Notes: a model not told the origin generated them from the sequence alone. A stretch of DNA of 64,000 nucleotides from Gordonia jacobaea (GCF_001186365.1 NZ_LDTZ01000015.1:372001-436000), one strand, 5' to 3'. Shown: positions 48,762 to 57,621, counted from the stretch's first letter. A program made the numbers and translations.

Positions 48762-50135
48762 TCAGCTCGGGTTGCCCGGAGAGGTGAACGGGTCGGTGCC
48801 GTTGCAGAAGATCCAGATCACGCAGGCGACGGCGATCCCGATGACCAGCCACAACACAGAGCCGACGAACGGTCTGCGAGCCCAGCCACGCGGATAGTCC
48901 AGCGAGTAGAGCCCCGGCCCGGTGAGGATGATGGCTGCGGCGGCCGCGGCCATCATGAGTTCGAACTCGACGCCGTTTGCGCTCGCGAAGAACTCGAATC
49001 CACCGCCGATGGTCGTCTTGAATGCGGCCGCCAGCAGCGCCACGGCGAGAATCGCCGACGCTCCGATCGGCGTGAGCAGCCCGACGATCACCATCAGACC
49101 GCCGATCGTCTCGGCGAGCGCGATGCCCGCCGCCAGCGGCTTGGCGGCATCGGCTGCGAACCCGATCGCGGGGTTCGCGGGGTTGAGGAGTTCGTTCTGA
49201 AAGCCGTCGAGGCCCGTGCCGTTCCACCAACCGAACAGGCGCGACAAGCCGTGCGCCATCGCGACGACACCGACGGCCACGCGTAACAGCAGCAGCCCGA
49301 GGTCGAGGGTGCCGCGTCGCGCGCGTGGCTCCGCGACCGCGACCGAGTCGTCGTGGTCGGCGTGCACCTGCGCAGGCGCAGGGTCGGCGTGGGCAGTGTG
49401 GGCGTGGGCAGAGTGGGCGTGCGCACTGTCGAAGGCGGCCGTATCGGCGGGTTCGGGGGTGGCAGGGTCGGACCCGGGGTTGCCCGTGTCGATGATGGCC
49501 GTGTCGTGGCGCTCCGGCGAGCTGTCGGCCGAGGGATCGGCGACCTCCGCGTACCCGCGCGTGGGCTGGGGCGTTGGAGGTACAGGCGTTGCAGGTACAG
49601 GCGTTGCGGGTACAGGTGTTGCGGGCTCCTGTGCCGCGGCGGGACTCTCGAAGCGCTCGGTTGTGGCGTCGTCGCCGCGTTGCGGCGCGGGCCTGCGGCG
49701 CCGGCGCTGTCCTGTCTCCCCCGCGGGCGGCGGCGGGGACGCCACCGAGGGCGGCGTCGACGTGCCTGCCCGTGGCGTCGTCTTCCCGGTCGGCATGTTC
49801 TTCGCGGCCGACGGGGTCGCAGAGAACGGGCGGGTGTGCACCTCGTCCGGATCGAGATCGTCAAGTTCGTCGACGCGAGTCATACGTCCGCGAGAATGCC
49901 TGTCGTAGAAGGCATCTCGGTCGTCGGCCGGGCGTTGCTGGATGGGGATGCGTCCGGTCGTCTCGTCGTACGGACTCGCCGAGTCCCCGTCGGAACCAAC
50001 GTAGGGTTCGCTGCTGCCGGTCTCCGCGTTACCGGCCGCCACGCGCCCGGTTCCGGTGCCGCGCCCGTGATCGTCGGAGCCCGACGCCGCTCCGGAGACG
50101 TCGTCGGCAGGAGTCCGGTCGTCTCGTTCAGTCAC
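48762..50135 (-). CDS. DoxX-family membrane protein with long disordered N-terminus
   Basis: A 457-residue protein. Residues 1-275 are low-complexity: acidic, then Pro/Ala/Thr repeats (PATPVPATPVP, encoded by 15-bp repeats) and His/Ala repeats (SAHAHSAHAHTAHA). Residues 276-457 are the DoxX domain with four to five hydrophobic segments (LGLLLLRVAVGVVAMAHGLS, LAETIGGLMVIVGLLTPIGA, FELMMAAAAAAIILTGPG). DoxX proteins in mycobacteria take part in redox defence with SodA and SseA. Rv3005c is in the same place but lacks such a tail, as far as I recall. GTG 50135 has TACAGT 7 bases upstream (leaderless). Divergent from lppZ. Confidence 0.85.
   Translation of the reverse strand: MTERDDRTPADDVSGAASGSDDHGRGTGTGRVAAGNAETGSSEPYVGSDGDSASPYDETTGRIPIQQRPADDRDAFYDRHSRGRMTRVDELDDLDPDEVHTRPFSATPSAAKNMPTGKTTPRAGTSTPPSVASPPPPAGETGQRRRRRPAPQRGDDATTERFESPAAAQEPATPVPATPVPATPVPPTPQPTRGYAEVADPSADSSPERHDTAIIDTGNPGSDPATPEPADTAAFDSAHAHSAHAHTAHADPAPAQVHADHDDSVAVAEPRARRGTLDLGLLLLRVAVGVVAMAHGLSRLFGWWNGTGLDGFQNELLNPANPAIGFAADAAKPLAAGIALAETIGGLMVIVGLLTPIGASAILAVALLAAAFKTTIGGGFEFFASANGVEFELMMAAAAAAIILTGPGLYSLDYPRGWARRPFVGSVLWLVIGIAVACVIWIFCNGTDPFTSPGNPS
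49570..49629. repeat. 15-bp tandem repeat in doxX
   Basis: Four 15-base units start at 49570, 49585, 49600 and 49615 (core ggcgttgcgggtaca). On the minus strand they encode the PATPV repeats of the DoxX N-terminal tail. The period keeps the frame. Confidence 0.85.
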
Positions 50136-50142
50136 ACAGTCG

Positions 50143-50148
50143 ACTGTA
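50143..50148 (-). promoter_or_regulatory. Leaderless -10 box of doxX
   Basis: On the minus strand TACAGT (TANNNT) lies exactly 7 bases before GTG 50135. Confidence 0.5.
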
Positions 50149-50204
50149 GAGCGTCGTCAACGGGCCACCTCCCAACAGCGCGCGGTGAGTCGTCGACCAT
50201 CGCC

Positions 50205-50210
50205 TACTGT
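50205..50210 (+). promoter_or_regulatory. Leaderless -10 box of lppZ
   Basis: TACTGT (TANNNT) lies exactly 7 bases before ATG 50218 and supports that start over the upstream in-frame GTG 50185. Confidence 0.55.
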
Positions 50211-50217
50211 GGTGTGC

Positions 50218-51387
50218 ATGCGAGAGGGGCGGAACGAGCGGCACCGAACCGCCAGATCCCGGCGGGTGCGCCTGTGGGCACTGCTGACGGGCGCAATGAT
50301 GCTGGTGGCCGTCGCACTCACCGGGTGCGCCGATTTCTCCGCTCAGGACCGCGACCGCTCGGCAGGCGAATTCTCGGCCAACAACGACTCGCCCCGCAAG
50401 CAGCAGCAGACGCCGACACCCGAGCCCAGCACACCGCAGAATCAGGGTCCGCCGCCGACCGGCCCGTGCGTCGATCCCGACCCGCAGGTCATCGCCACAT
50501 GTCTCGCGTCGACCGGAGGACTGATGCCCGGCGACGATCAGGCAACCACAACGGTCGTCGCCGAACGCACGACAGGCAAACTGATCACCGCAAAGCGATA
50601 CGGACCGCAACGAGCGATCGCGTCGTTCGACGTCGACGGTTCGGGCGACGGCGGACTCGTCGACTTCGCGTTGTCTCCGACGTACAGCCAAGACCGCCTC
50701 ATCTACGCGCTCATCACCACCCCGTCCGACAATCGCGTGGTCCGCATCGCGCCGGGCGACGTCGCCAAGCCGATTCTCACGGGCATTCCGAAGGGCGCCA
50801 CCGGAAACATGGGAGCACTGTACTTCCGCTCCCCCACCGAGCTCCTCGTCGCGACGGGCGACGCGGGTGATCCGTCGGCGGCAGCAAACCCTGCGTCGCT
50901 CGCGGGCAAATTGCTCTCCGTCACCTCGTTCGGGTCGGGTGCGAATCCGCCTCCCAAGGTCGTCGCGTCCGGCTTCGGATCGAACGTGGCACTGTGCCAC
51001 AACGACAGCGGAGGGCTCTACGTCGCTGATCGCACCGCGACCGAGGATCGCTTGCAGATCGTCGAGTCGGGCGGACCCAAGGTGCTGTGGACGTGGCCCG
51101 ACAAACCCGATGTCGCGGGTTGCGCTGTCTCGTCCGGTCAGATCTTCGTGACCACCACACGCACCCAGCAGATCCTCGCCCTCACCGAACCGACTCGCGA
51201 CAAGCCGACGATCACTCCGCCCGCTGTCGTTCTCGAGAAGCGTTACGGCGCTTTGGGCAGGATCGTCAGCTCTGCAAGTGGCGCAATGCTTTTCGCCACC
51301 GTCAACAAGGCGTCGGGTAACCCTGTCGGCACCGACGACCGCGTCGTGCGCTTCATCCCGCCCGCGTCGTCGGAGAACCGGACTTAG
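50218..51387 (+). CDS. lppZ: LppZ-like lipoprotein with sorbosone dehydrogenase-type beta-propeller
   Basis: A 389-residue lipoprotein. The signal peptide has basic residues, LWALLTGAMMLVAVAL and the lipobox LTGC, with C37 as the lipidated cysteine. A Pro/Gln/Thr linker precedes the propeller domain (about 90-389) with GLVDFALSPTYSQDRLIYAL, GNMGALYFRSPTELLVATGD and GLYVADRTATEDRL, as in PQQ-type glucose/sorbosone dehydrogenases. The usual PQQ-binding histidine and arginine set is not obvious, so catalysis is uncertain. M. tuberculosis Rv3006 (LppZ) has the same type and neighbour. Start at ATG 50218 from the -10 box. Confidence 0.86.
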   Translation: MREGRNERHRTARSRRVRLWALLTGAMMLVAVALTGCADFSAQDRDRSAGEFSANNDSPRKQQQTPTPEPSTPQNQGPPPTGPCVDPDPQVIATCLASTGGLMPGDDQATTTVVAERTTGKLITAKRYGPQRAIASFDVDGSGDGGLVDFALSPTYSQDRLIYALITTPSDNRVVRIAPGDVAKPILTGIPKGATGNMGALYFRSPTELLVATGDAGDPSAAANPASLAGKLLSVTSFGSGANPPPKVVASGFGSNVALCHNDSGGLYVADRTATEDRLQIVESGGPKVLWTWPDKPDVAGCAVSSGQIFVTTTRTQQILALTEPTRDKPTITPPAVVLEKRYGALGRIVSSASGAMLFATVNKASGNPVGTDDRVVRFIPPASSENRT

Positions 51388-51508
51388 GGTTACGAGCCGC
51401 GTTCACCGTCACCCGTTCGTCGTACGGATTTCGCGATACCGCCGATGAGCGGCGTCGGCGCACTCTACGCTGCCTTCACCACTGATCATTCAGCGAAAGG
51501 CACGGCCC

Positions 51509-52237
51509 ATGCGTCGTCGCGGTCTGGTTCTCGTACTCTCGTTCATTTTCACCCTCGCCTTTGGGTCTGCCGGTGTAGCGGCCGCGGCGCCGGGATTGGG
51601 GTCATCCGATTTCGGCAGTCTCGGAGGCATTCCCGGCCTGCCGGGCACCTCGGCCGGCTGTTCGGCGGAACTCTACAGCCCTGGCGATTGGCGACTCGGC
51701 CCGAAGGAGTTCGCGACGGAAGCGCCCGTCGGACCCCAATTGGCCGGCTACAAGCGCCTCGGCAACTTCACCGACGGCAAGGACTTCCTGACCAAGTGGT
51801 GGGACCCGGACGCGAAGCCCAAAGCAAACTGGCGCTATCCGGAACAACAGGGTTACGTCATCAGGAACGGCAAGCCCATCAAGCACCGCGCCGCGCTGGA
51901 CGTCGGCAAGAGCATCGACCGATACGGCGGTGAGGGCGGCAACTTCTTCGCCCCCACCGGCACGAGTTACATCAAACGGTCACTGCCGCCGTCGAATCTC
52001 GTCAACAGCTCCAGCCCACGGTATTGCAACTACCACGTGTACCGCGTGGTCAAGCAACTCCCGATCTACACCGGACCGATCGCACCGGCCTTCGAACAAC
52101 CTGGTCTCGGCACTCAGTACGAAGTGGTTCCACAGCTTCTGCCGAGCCGCCCGGAGTGCGGGACCGATGTCAACGTCGGCTGGCTGCTGTGCGCCGGATA
52201 CCTGCTGCAGACGTTCCCGCCGGTGACAACCGGATGA
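51509..52237 (+). CDS. Secreted TNT-domain NAD+ glycohydrolase toxin (predicted)
   Basis: A 242-residue protein with a Sec signal peptide (1-27; LVLVLSFIFTLAFGSAGVAA then AAPG). Residues about 100-210 match the TNT domain of M. tuberculosis CpnT: NWRYPEQQGYVIRNGK, SIDRYGGEGGNFFAPTGTSY, YHVYRVVKQLPIYTGPIAP, FEQPGLGTQYEVV. R138 (DRYG) and Q203 (GTQY) would be the catalytic pair; their spacing of 65 equals that I recall for R757 and Q822 of TNT. Cysteines 51, 173, 217 and 228 could form two disulfides outside the cell. There is no N-terminal channel domain as in CpnT. The start ATG 51509 has GAAAGG upstream, with TACGCT (51466-51471) as a possible -10. The stop overlaps the next gene by 4 bases. 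Confidence 0.82.
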   Translation: MRRRGLVLVLSFIFTLAFGSAGVAAAAPGLGSSDFGSLGGIPGLPGTSAGCSAELYSPGDWRLGPKEFATEAPVGPQLAGYKRLGNFTDGKDFLTKWWDPDAKPKANWRYPEQQGYVIRNGKPIKHRAALDVGKSIDRYGGEGGNFFAPTGTSYIKRSLPPSNLVNSSSPRYCNYHVYRVVKQLPIYTGPIAPAFEQPGLGTQYEVVPQLLPSRPECGTDVNVGWLLCAGYLLQTFPPVTTG

Positions 52238-52671
52238 CCGGTATCGACAGCGGGCTCGGCGAATCGATGACGACACGCATCGTCGAGCTCGGCCGTCGTA
52301 TGGGGGCGGTCGCCGACGACCTCCCCGAGCTGTCACACCTGCGCGACGACGGTGTTCCGTCATGCTGGCAGCAGGACGGCGTGTGGCATCTGACGGTCAG
52401 AGAACGTGCACGCATCCTCTCCGACCGACAGACCACCTCTGCCCACGAGTTCCTCTTCTTCGTCGCCGAACAGATATCGGAGGCGATGTCGCGGCGACTG
52501 CACCCGCCCGGCACCCCTGATTTCCGCAGGGTGTCGTGGCAGGCGCAGTACGACATCCTGCACGGCGTCGACCCTGAATGGGCCGACACGTGGCTCACTC
52601 AGACGCGGTCACGACTGGTCGACGCGGGCGTCGACGACGATGTGCTCGCTCTTCTTCCGAACGCGAGCTGA
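52234..52671 (+). CDS. Small cytosolic protein, candidate immunity factor for the TNT toxin
   Basis: A 145-residue soluble protein without signal peptide or membrane segment. I do not recognise its family. It is rich in Trp, Arg and acidic residues, with SCWQQDGVWHLTVRERARIL, TSAHEFLFFVAEQISEAMSR and WQAQYDILHGVDPEWADTWL as the most conserved-looking parts. ATG 52234 overlaps the TNT gene stop (ATGA), so translation is coupled. In M. tuberculosis the cytosolic antitoxin IFT is encoded directly after cpnT, so an immunity role is the best inference. It converges with gatB 15 bases away. Confidence 0.6.
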   Translation: MTGIDSGLGESMTTRIVELGRRMGAVADDLPELSHLRDDGVPSCWQQDGVWHLTVRERARILSDRQTTSAHEFLFFVAEQISEAMSRRLHPPGTPDFRRVSWQAQYDILHGVDPEWADTWLTQTRSRLVDAGVDDDVLALLPNAS

Positions 52672-52686
52672 TCGGCCCGGACCTCG

Positions 52687-54189
52687 TCAGGAGCAGGCCG
52701 CGATGACCAGCTCTTTCACACGGGCCGGGTCGGCCTGACCGCGCGTCGCCTTCATCACGTCGCCCACGATCTTGCCTGCGGCCGCAACCTTGCCGCCACG
52801 GATCTTGTCGGCGATGTCGGGGTTGGCGGCCAGTGCCTCGTCGACGGCCTTCTGCAGTGCGGAGTCGTCGCGCACCACCTCGAGCCCGCGGTCGGCGACG
52901 ATCTGCTCGGGTTCGCCCTCGCCGTCGAGCACCGCGACCGCAACCTGCTGCGCGAGCTTGGTGGTCAGCTTGCCCTCGTCGACGAGTCCGATGACGGTGG
53001 CGACCTGCGCGGGGGTGATCGGTAGGTCGGCCAGCTCGGCGCCGCGCGTATTGGCCTGCTGCGCGAGGAATGACACCCACCAGCCGCGCGCGGCCTCGGG
53101 AGCGGCACCCGCCTCGACGGTCGCGATGATGAGGTCGACGGCGCCGACGTTGACCAGGTCACGCATGACCTCGTCGGACACACCCCACTCGGTCTGGATG
53201 CGCGCGCGTAGTACCCACGGCAACTCAGGCAATGCGCCTCGGATCTCGGCCACCCACGCCGAATCCGGTTGCACGGGAGGCAGATCGGGCTCCGGGAAGT
53301 AGCGGTAATCCTCAGCGGTCTCTTTCCGACGCCCCGCCGACGTGGTGCCGTCGGATTCGTGGAAGTGGCGCGTTTCCTGCACGACCTCGCCGCCGGACTC
53401 GAGAACCGCTGCCTGCCTTCGCATTTCGTAGGTGACGGCGACCTCGACACTCTTGAGCGAGTTGACGTTCTTGGTCTCGGTGCGGGTGCCGAACTCCACG
53501 GCATCCTTGCGCATCAACGACACATTGGCATCGCAGCGCAGCGACCCCTGATCCATGCGGACGTCCGAGACGTCGAGTGACTTGAGTAGGTCTCGCAACG
53601 CCGTGACGTAGGCACGGGCGACCTCGGGGGCACGTGCCCCGGCACCGGTGATCGGCTTGGTCACGATCTCGACGAGCGGCACGCCGGCGCGGTTGTAGTC
53701 GAGGAGTGAGTGATCGGCGCCGTGAATGCGGCCGTCGCCACCCACGTGCAGTGACTTGCCCGTGTCCTCCTCCATGTGGGCGCGCTCGATCTCGACACGC
53801 CACGTCGTTCCGTCGGAGAGCGCGACGTCGAGGTATCCCTCGTAGGCGATCGGGTCGTCGTACTGCGAGATCTGGTAGTTCTTCGGCTGGTCGGGATAGA
53901 AGTAGTTCTTCCGCGCGAAGGTGCTCGACGGCCGGATCGAACAGTTCAGCGCCAGCCCGATGCGGATCGCGTATTCGATGGCCTTGGCGTTTGCCACCGG
54001 GAGCGAACCGGGCAGGCCGATGCACACCGAGCACACCTGGGTGTTGGGATCGGCGCCGAACGTCGTCGGGCACGCACAGAACATCTTGGTGTCCGTACCG
54101 AGCTCGACGTGTACCTCGAGTCCCATCACGGGATCGAACTTCTCGATGACCTCGTCGTAGTCCATCAGTTCGGCGGTCGCGGCAGTCAT
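52687..54189 (-). CDS. gatB: Asp-tRNA(Asn)/Glu-tRNA(Gln) amidotransferase subunit B
   Basis: The kinase and tRNA-binding subunit of GatCAB, which converts Glu-tRNA-Gln to Gln-tRNA-Gln. The 500-residue protein has [40 protein letters not shown] (zinc/ATP cradle), [16 protein letters not shown], and the C-terminal YqeY-like domain with [20 protein letters not shown]. The start ATG 54189 has TAAACT 7 bases upstream. It is 5 kb from gatA-gatC and separated from them by unrelated genes. Confidence 0.97.
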   Translation of the reverse strand: MTAATAELMDYDEVIEKFDPVMGLEVHVELGTDTKMFCACPTTFGADPNTQVCSVCIGLPGSLPVANAKAIEYAIRIGLALNCSIRPSSTFARKNYFYPDQPKNYQISQYDDPIAYEGYLDVALSDGTTWRVEIERAHMEEDTGKSLHVGGDGRIHGADHSLLDYNRAGVPLVEIVTKPITGAGARAPEVARAYVTALRDLLKSLDVSDVRMDQGSLRCDANVSLMRKDAVEFGTRTETKNVNSLKSVEVAVTYEMRRQAAVLESGGEVVQETRHFHESDGTTSAGRRKETAEDYRYFPEPDLPPVQPDSAWVAEIRGALPELPWVLRARIQTEWGVSDEVMRDLVNVGAVDLIIATVEAGAAPEAARGWWVSFLAQQANTRGAELADLPITPAQVATVIGLVDEGKLTTKLAQQVAVAVLDGEGEPEQIVADRGLEVVRDDSALQKAVDEALAANPDIADKIRGGKVAAAGKIVGDVMKATRGQADPARVKELVIAACS

Positions 54190-54196
54190 GGCGTCC

Positions 54197-54202
54197 AGTT
54201 TA
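54197..54202 (-). promoter_or_regulatory. Leaderless -10 box of gatB
   Basis: On the minus strand TAAACT (TANNNT) lies exactly 7 bases before ATG 54189. Confidence 0.55.
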
Positions 54203-54261
54203 TGCGTGCGCGCATCGCCGGGTCGGTCGGGTCGTGTGCATCGATAGGCCGCGCGGGGCCA

Positions 54262-55296
54262 TCAACCGAAGATGACCCGCATTTCCTGATACTGGGCTGC
54301 CGGGACCTGCTTGTGGTTGGCCAGCGCCTCGTCGAATGTGGTGCGCTCGATCTCGGTGCCACGCAGCACCACCATCTGACCCCAGCCCTTGTCGGCGACG
54401 AGATCGGTCGTCGCCATGCCGAGTCTCGTTGCCAGGACGCGGTCGAACGCCGTCGGCACCCCACCCCGCTGCACATGGCCGAGGACCGTTGCGCGGGTCT
54501 CGATCCCGGTGCGCTCCTCGATCATCGGCGCGAGAACCTCGGCGATGCCGCCGAGTCGGGGGCGGTTGAAGCCGTCGAGCCCCTTCGTCGAATGTGCGGT
54601 CTCCATCTCGGGCAGCTTGAAGCCCTCGGCGACGACGACCATCGGCGAGCGACCACGGTTCTTCACGCTCGTCACCCAGGCGCAGATCTGATTGAGACTC
54701 TCGGGGTGCTCCGGGATCAGAATCGCGTGTGCGCCGCCCGCGATGCCCGAGTGCAATGCGATCCACCCCGCGTGACGGCCCATCACCTCGAGCACCATGC
54801 AGCGCTTGTGCGAGTTGCCGGTGGTACGCAACCGATCGATGGACTCCGTCGCGATCTCGACCGCTGTGTTGAAACCGAACGTGTAGTCGGTCGCTGCGAT
54901 GTCGTTGTCGATGGTCTTCGGCACGCCGACGATGTTGATGCCGTCTTCAAAGAGCCGCTGCGACGCGGCGGCGGTGCCGTCGCCGCCGATGGCGATCACT
55001 CCGTCGATCTCGAGGTTCTTGAGGACCTTCTTGATGTTCTCCGCGCCGCCGTCCGGCTCGGAGTACGGCCCGAATCGACTGGTACCGAGGATGGTTCCGC
55101 CCTCGTGGCTCAGACCGCGCACACGCGCGCGGTCGAGCTCGATGATGTCGCCGTAGACCAGTCCGTACCAGCCGTCACGAAATCCGACGAACTCCTGCCC
55201 GTAGACGGTCTCTCCCTTGAGAACCGCGCCACGGATGACCGCATTCAAACCAGGGCAGTCGCCTCCGGAGGTGAGAATGCCGTATCTCTTCGCCAT
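54262..55296 (-). CDS. pfkA: 6-phosphofructokinase
   Basis: Phosphorylates fructose 6-phosphate in glycolysis. The 344-residue protein has YGILTSGGDCPGLNAVIRGA, the nucleotide-site GVIAIGGDGTAAAS and the catalytic GVPKTIDNDIAATDYTFGF. GGDG (Gly at E. coli position 104) points to ATP use, while Lys in PKTIDND (position 124) is shared with PPi enzymes; this is the mixed actinobacterial type, ATP-using in characterised cases. It starts at ATG 55296 and lies 72 bases upstream of gatB on the same strand. Confidence 0.95.
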   Translation of the reverse strand: MAKRYGILTSGGDCPGLNAVIRGAVLKGETVYGQEFVGFRDGWYGLVYGDIIELDRARVRGLSHEGGTILGTSRFGPYSEPDGGAENIKKVLKNLEIDGVIAIGGDGTAAASQRLFEDGINIVGVPKTIDNDIAATDYTFGFNTAVEIATESIDRLRTTGNSHKRCMVLEVMGRHAGWIALHSGIAGGAHAILIPEHPESLNQICAWVTSVKNRGRSPMVVVAEGFKLPEMETAHSTKGLDGFNRPRLGGIAEVLAPMIEERTGIETRATVLGHVQRGGVPTAFDRVLATRLGMATTDLVADKGWGQMVVLRGTEIERTTFDEALANHKQVPAAQYQEMRVIFG

Positions 55297-55415
55297 GTCT
55301 CTTCGTGCCTTCCGCCGTCCGAGGTCCCGCTATCGGTCTGGGTGATCGGTGTCCAATCTAGTTGGCCGTCGTCCCGTGCGCCGAGCGACAGCGAATGCCG
55401 CACAGTTGGGGTTCG

Positions 55416-56120
55416 TCACTTCACACCATGCTCGTAGGCGTAGACGACGGCTTGGGCACGATCGCGCAGGCCGAGTTTTCCCAGCAGCCCACTCACGTGC
55501 GTCTTGACGGTCTGCTCGGTGACGAACAGCTCGCCTGCGATCTCTGCGTTCGACTTTCCCTCAGCCACCAATTCGAGCACTTCACGCTCACGTGGAGTCA
55601 GCGATGCGAGTTCCGGTGACCTGGTGCGTCGCTCGCGACGCGAGGTCACCTCGGCGATGAGTCGGCGGGTGATCGACGGCGCGAGCAACGCATCGCCCGC
55701 CGCGACGACCCGCACAGCCCGGACGAGCTCGTCGGCGGGCGCATCCTTGAGCAGAAATCCCGACGCCCCGATCCGCAGCGCTTCGTACACGTAGTCGTCG
55801 ATGTCGAAGGTCGTCAACATCAGCACGCGCGTCTTGCCCGCGGCGCCGTTCGCCGGAACGCCTGCGCCCGTACCGGATTCGACGCCCGCCTGACTCGCCA
55901 GAATGCGCTGCGCCGCCCACAACCCATCGCGCCTGGGCATCCGCACATCCATGAGCACCACGTCGGGGCTCACCCTGGCACACAGTTCGACCGCCTCGAC
56001 GCCGTCGGCGGCATCACCGAGCACCGAGAAGTCGGGTTGGGCGGCGAGTAACGCCGAGAATCCTTGTCGGACCATCGCCTGGTCGTCGACGATGACAAGC
56101 GTGATCGGCACCGGATGCAC
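55416..56120 (-). CDS. NarL/FixJ-type response regulator
   Basis: A 234-residue regulator. The receiver domain (1-135) has acidic residues in LVIVDDQAMVRQG, phospho-acceptor D58 in DVVLMDVRMPRRDG and K124 in FLLKDAPADE. A LuxR-type helix-turn-helix (about 165-230) reads LTPREREVLELVAEGKSNAE, FVTEQTVKTHVSGLL. A Gly/Ala-rich insert (GVESGTGAGVPANGAAGKT) interrupts the receiver. The start is GTG 56120 with GAAAGG upstream, 1 base after the kinase stop. Targets unknown. Confidence 0.92.
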   Translation of the reverse strand: MHPVPITLVIVDDQAMVRQGFSALLAAQPDFSVLGDAADGVEAVELCARVSPDVVLMDVRMPRRDGLWAAQRILASQAGVESGTGAGVPANGAAGKTRVLMLTTFDIDDYVYEALRIGASGFLLKDAPADELVRAVRVVAAGDALLAPSITRRLIAEVTSRRERRTRSPELASLTPREREVLELVAEGKSNAEIAGELFVTEQTVKTHVSGLLGKLGLRDRAQAVVYAYEHGVK

Positions 56121-56121
56121 G

Positions 56122-57456
56122 CTACCTTTCTGTATCCGATGAATGTGTATCTGAAGAATCTGTATCTGATGAAGCTGTATTTGATGAACCAGCGGGGTCC
56201 GATGAAGTGATCGCGCGCTGGTTTCCGGTGGGAACCCACGCGCGGACGGCGAATCCGCCGTCAGGGGTGAGCGCGGTGACGAGTGATCCGCCGACGCTGC
56301 GCGCCCGATCCGTCATACCGGGGATACCGGCGCCGTTGCCCGCAAGATCCAGCGGCGGTTCGGTGCCCGGACCGTTGACGACTGCGAGCTCGAGCTGACC
56401 TTGCGCACCGTCGCGCAGCCAGATGTCTGTCCGCGCTCCCGGCGCATGGCGGGTGGCGTTGGCCAGGGACTCCTGCACGATCCGATACACGGCCAGACCC
56501 GACGCCTCGCCGACGTCCGTTCCGGGCGTCGCCAGATGCAACTGCACGTCGGCTCCTGCCCGACGTGTCGCCTCGACCAACGACTCGATGTGTTCGAGCC
56601 CGGGGTTGGGCGCTGTCCGCGCACTCGACTCATTCGAGGTGTCGTCGGGTTCACGCAGCACGCCGAGAAGCTGGCGCACCTCGTCGAGCGAGGTGCGCGC
56701 CGCGACGGCGATCGCGTCGAATTCGGCCGCAGCGGCGTCGCTGACGTCGGGCAGTCGATACCGAGCGGTCTGCGCCATCACCACCACCATCGACATCCGG
56801 TGGGCAACGACGTCGTGGAGGTCACGCGCGATGCGTGCACGCTCCTGCAGGACGGCCGCCTCGGATTCCGCCGCCTTGGTCTCCTGGGTGCGCTCGGCCA
56901 GCTGCCTACGAGATGCCAGCAGCCCGCGCACAAGGGCGATGACGATGGCACCGAACGTCAGACCGAAGATCCATCCCGGCCGCTGGTCGTCGGGGGCCGA
57001 ATTCGTCATCACCAACGTCGACGCCAACCAGATCACCGGCAGCCACCGGAGCGGGCATCGGAGTGCGGCCATGAACGACAGCACCAGGATCGCGATGATG
57101 TGCGTCACCTGGATCGACCATGGCCACCCGTTGACGGTGGGAACCACCGACCCGATGATCATCGCCGCGAGCAACGAGATCGCCCATCCCACAACGGGAG
57201 CCGACCATGCCAGCGCGACCGGCCATGCGATTGCCGCGGCAACCGCCGGCATCGCGTACGCCGGGACGTCGTGCGTCAGGCTCGACGTCGGCCACGCCAC
57301 TGCGAACAGCACTGCGGCACACAGGAGGAAGAAGACATTCATGCGCGACGAGAAGTAGCGTCGTAGATCGGGATCCGACAGCGCTGGAGTAGCGCGCACC
57401 TCGTCGACGAAGGCGGAACCGGCCTTACGGAGCCCGGTCCGCACGTGCTTCATCAT
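56122..57456 (-). CDS. Sensor histidine kinase, HisKA_3 type
   Basis: A 444-residue membrane kinase. Five to six hydrophobic segments (about 40-180) precede a coiled linker, then the HisKA_3 dimerisation domain with phospho-accepting H214 in ERARIARDLHDVVAHRMSMV and the ATPase domain with N-box N333 (ESLANATRHAPGA) and GNGAGIPGMTDRARSVGG. No extracellular sensor domain is seen, so it probably senses within or at the membrane. I start at ATG 57456 (GAGGTGA upstream). The C-terminus ends in GSSNT-ASSDT-DSSDT-HSSDT repeats encoded by 15-bp tandem DNA. It is directly followed by its response regulator. Confidence 0.92.
   Translation of the reverse strand: MMKHVRTGLRKAGSAFVDEVRATPALSDPDLRRYFSSRMNVFFLLCAAVLFAVAWPTSSLTHDVPAYAMPAVAAAIAWPVALAWSAPVVGWAISLLAAMIIGSVVPTVNGWPWSIQVTHIIAILVLSFMAALRCPLRWLPVIWLASTLVMTNSAPDDQRPGWIFGLTFGAIVIALVRGLLASRRQLAERTQETKAAESEAAVLQERARIARDLHDVVAHRMSMVVVMAQTARYRLPDVSDAAAAEFDAIAVAARTSLDEVRQLLGVLREPDDTSNESSARTAPNPGLEHIESLVEATRRAGADVQLHLATPGTDVGEASGLAVYRIVQESLANATRHAPGARTDIWLRDGAQGQLELAVVNGPGTEPPLDLAGNGAGIPGMTDRARSVGGSLVTALTPDGGFAVRAWVPTGNQRAITSSDPAGSSNTASSDTDSSDTHSSDTER
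56131..56190. repeat. 15-bp tandem repeat at the kinase 3' end
   Basis: Four 15-base units at 56131, 56146, 56161 and 56176 (core tgtatctgatgaagc). They are AT-rich against a GC-rich background and encode the SSDT repeats at the kinase C-terminus. Confidence 0.88.
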
Positions 57457-57621
57457 CAGATCACCTCGACGTCCACCGTAGGCGAGCACGTTCCCGATGT
57501 CCTCATACCTAAGAGGGAGATCGGGATCGCTCCGGGGTAGCAGGTCGACGACGGCGGGCACTGCGAATGGACTGTGGGACAACCCCACTCGCGGCCGATG
57601 TGGGGTTGTGCTCTGCATTTC

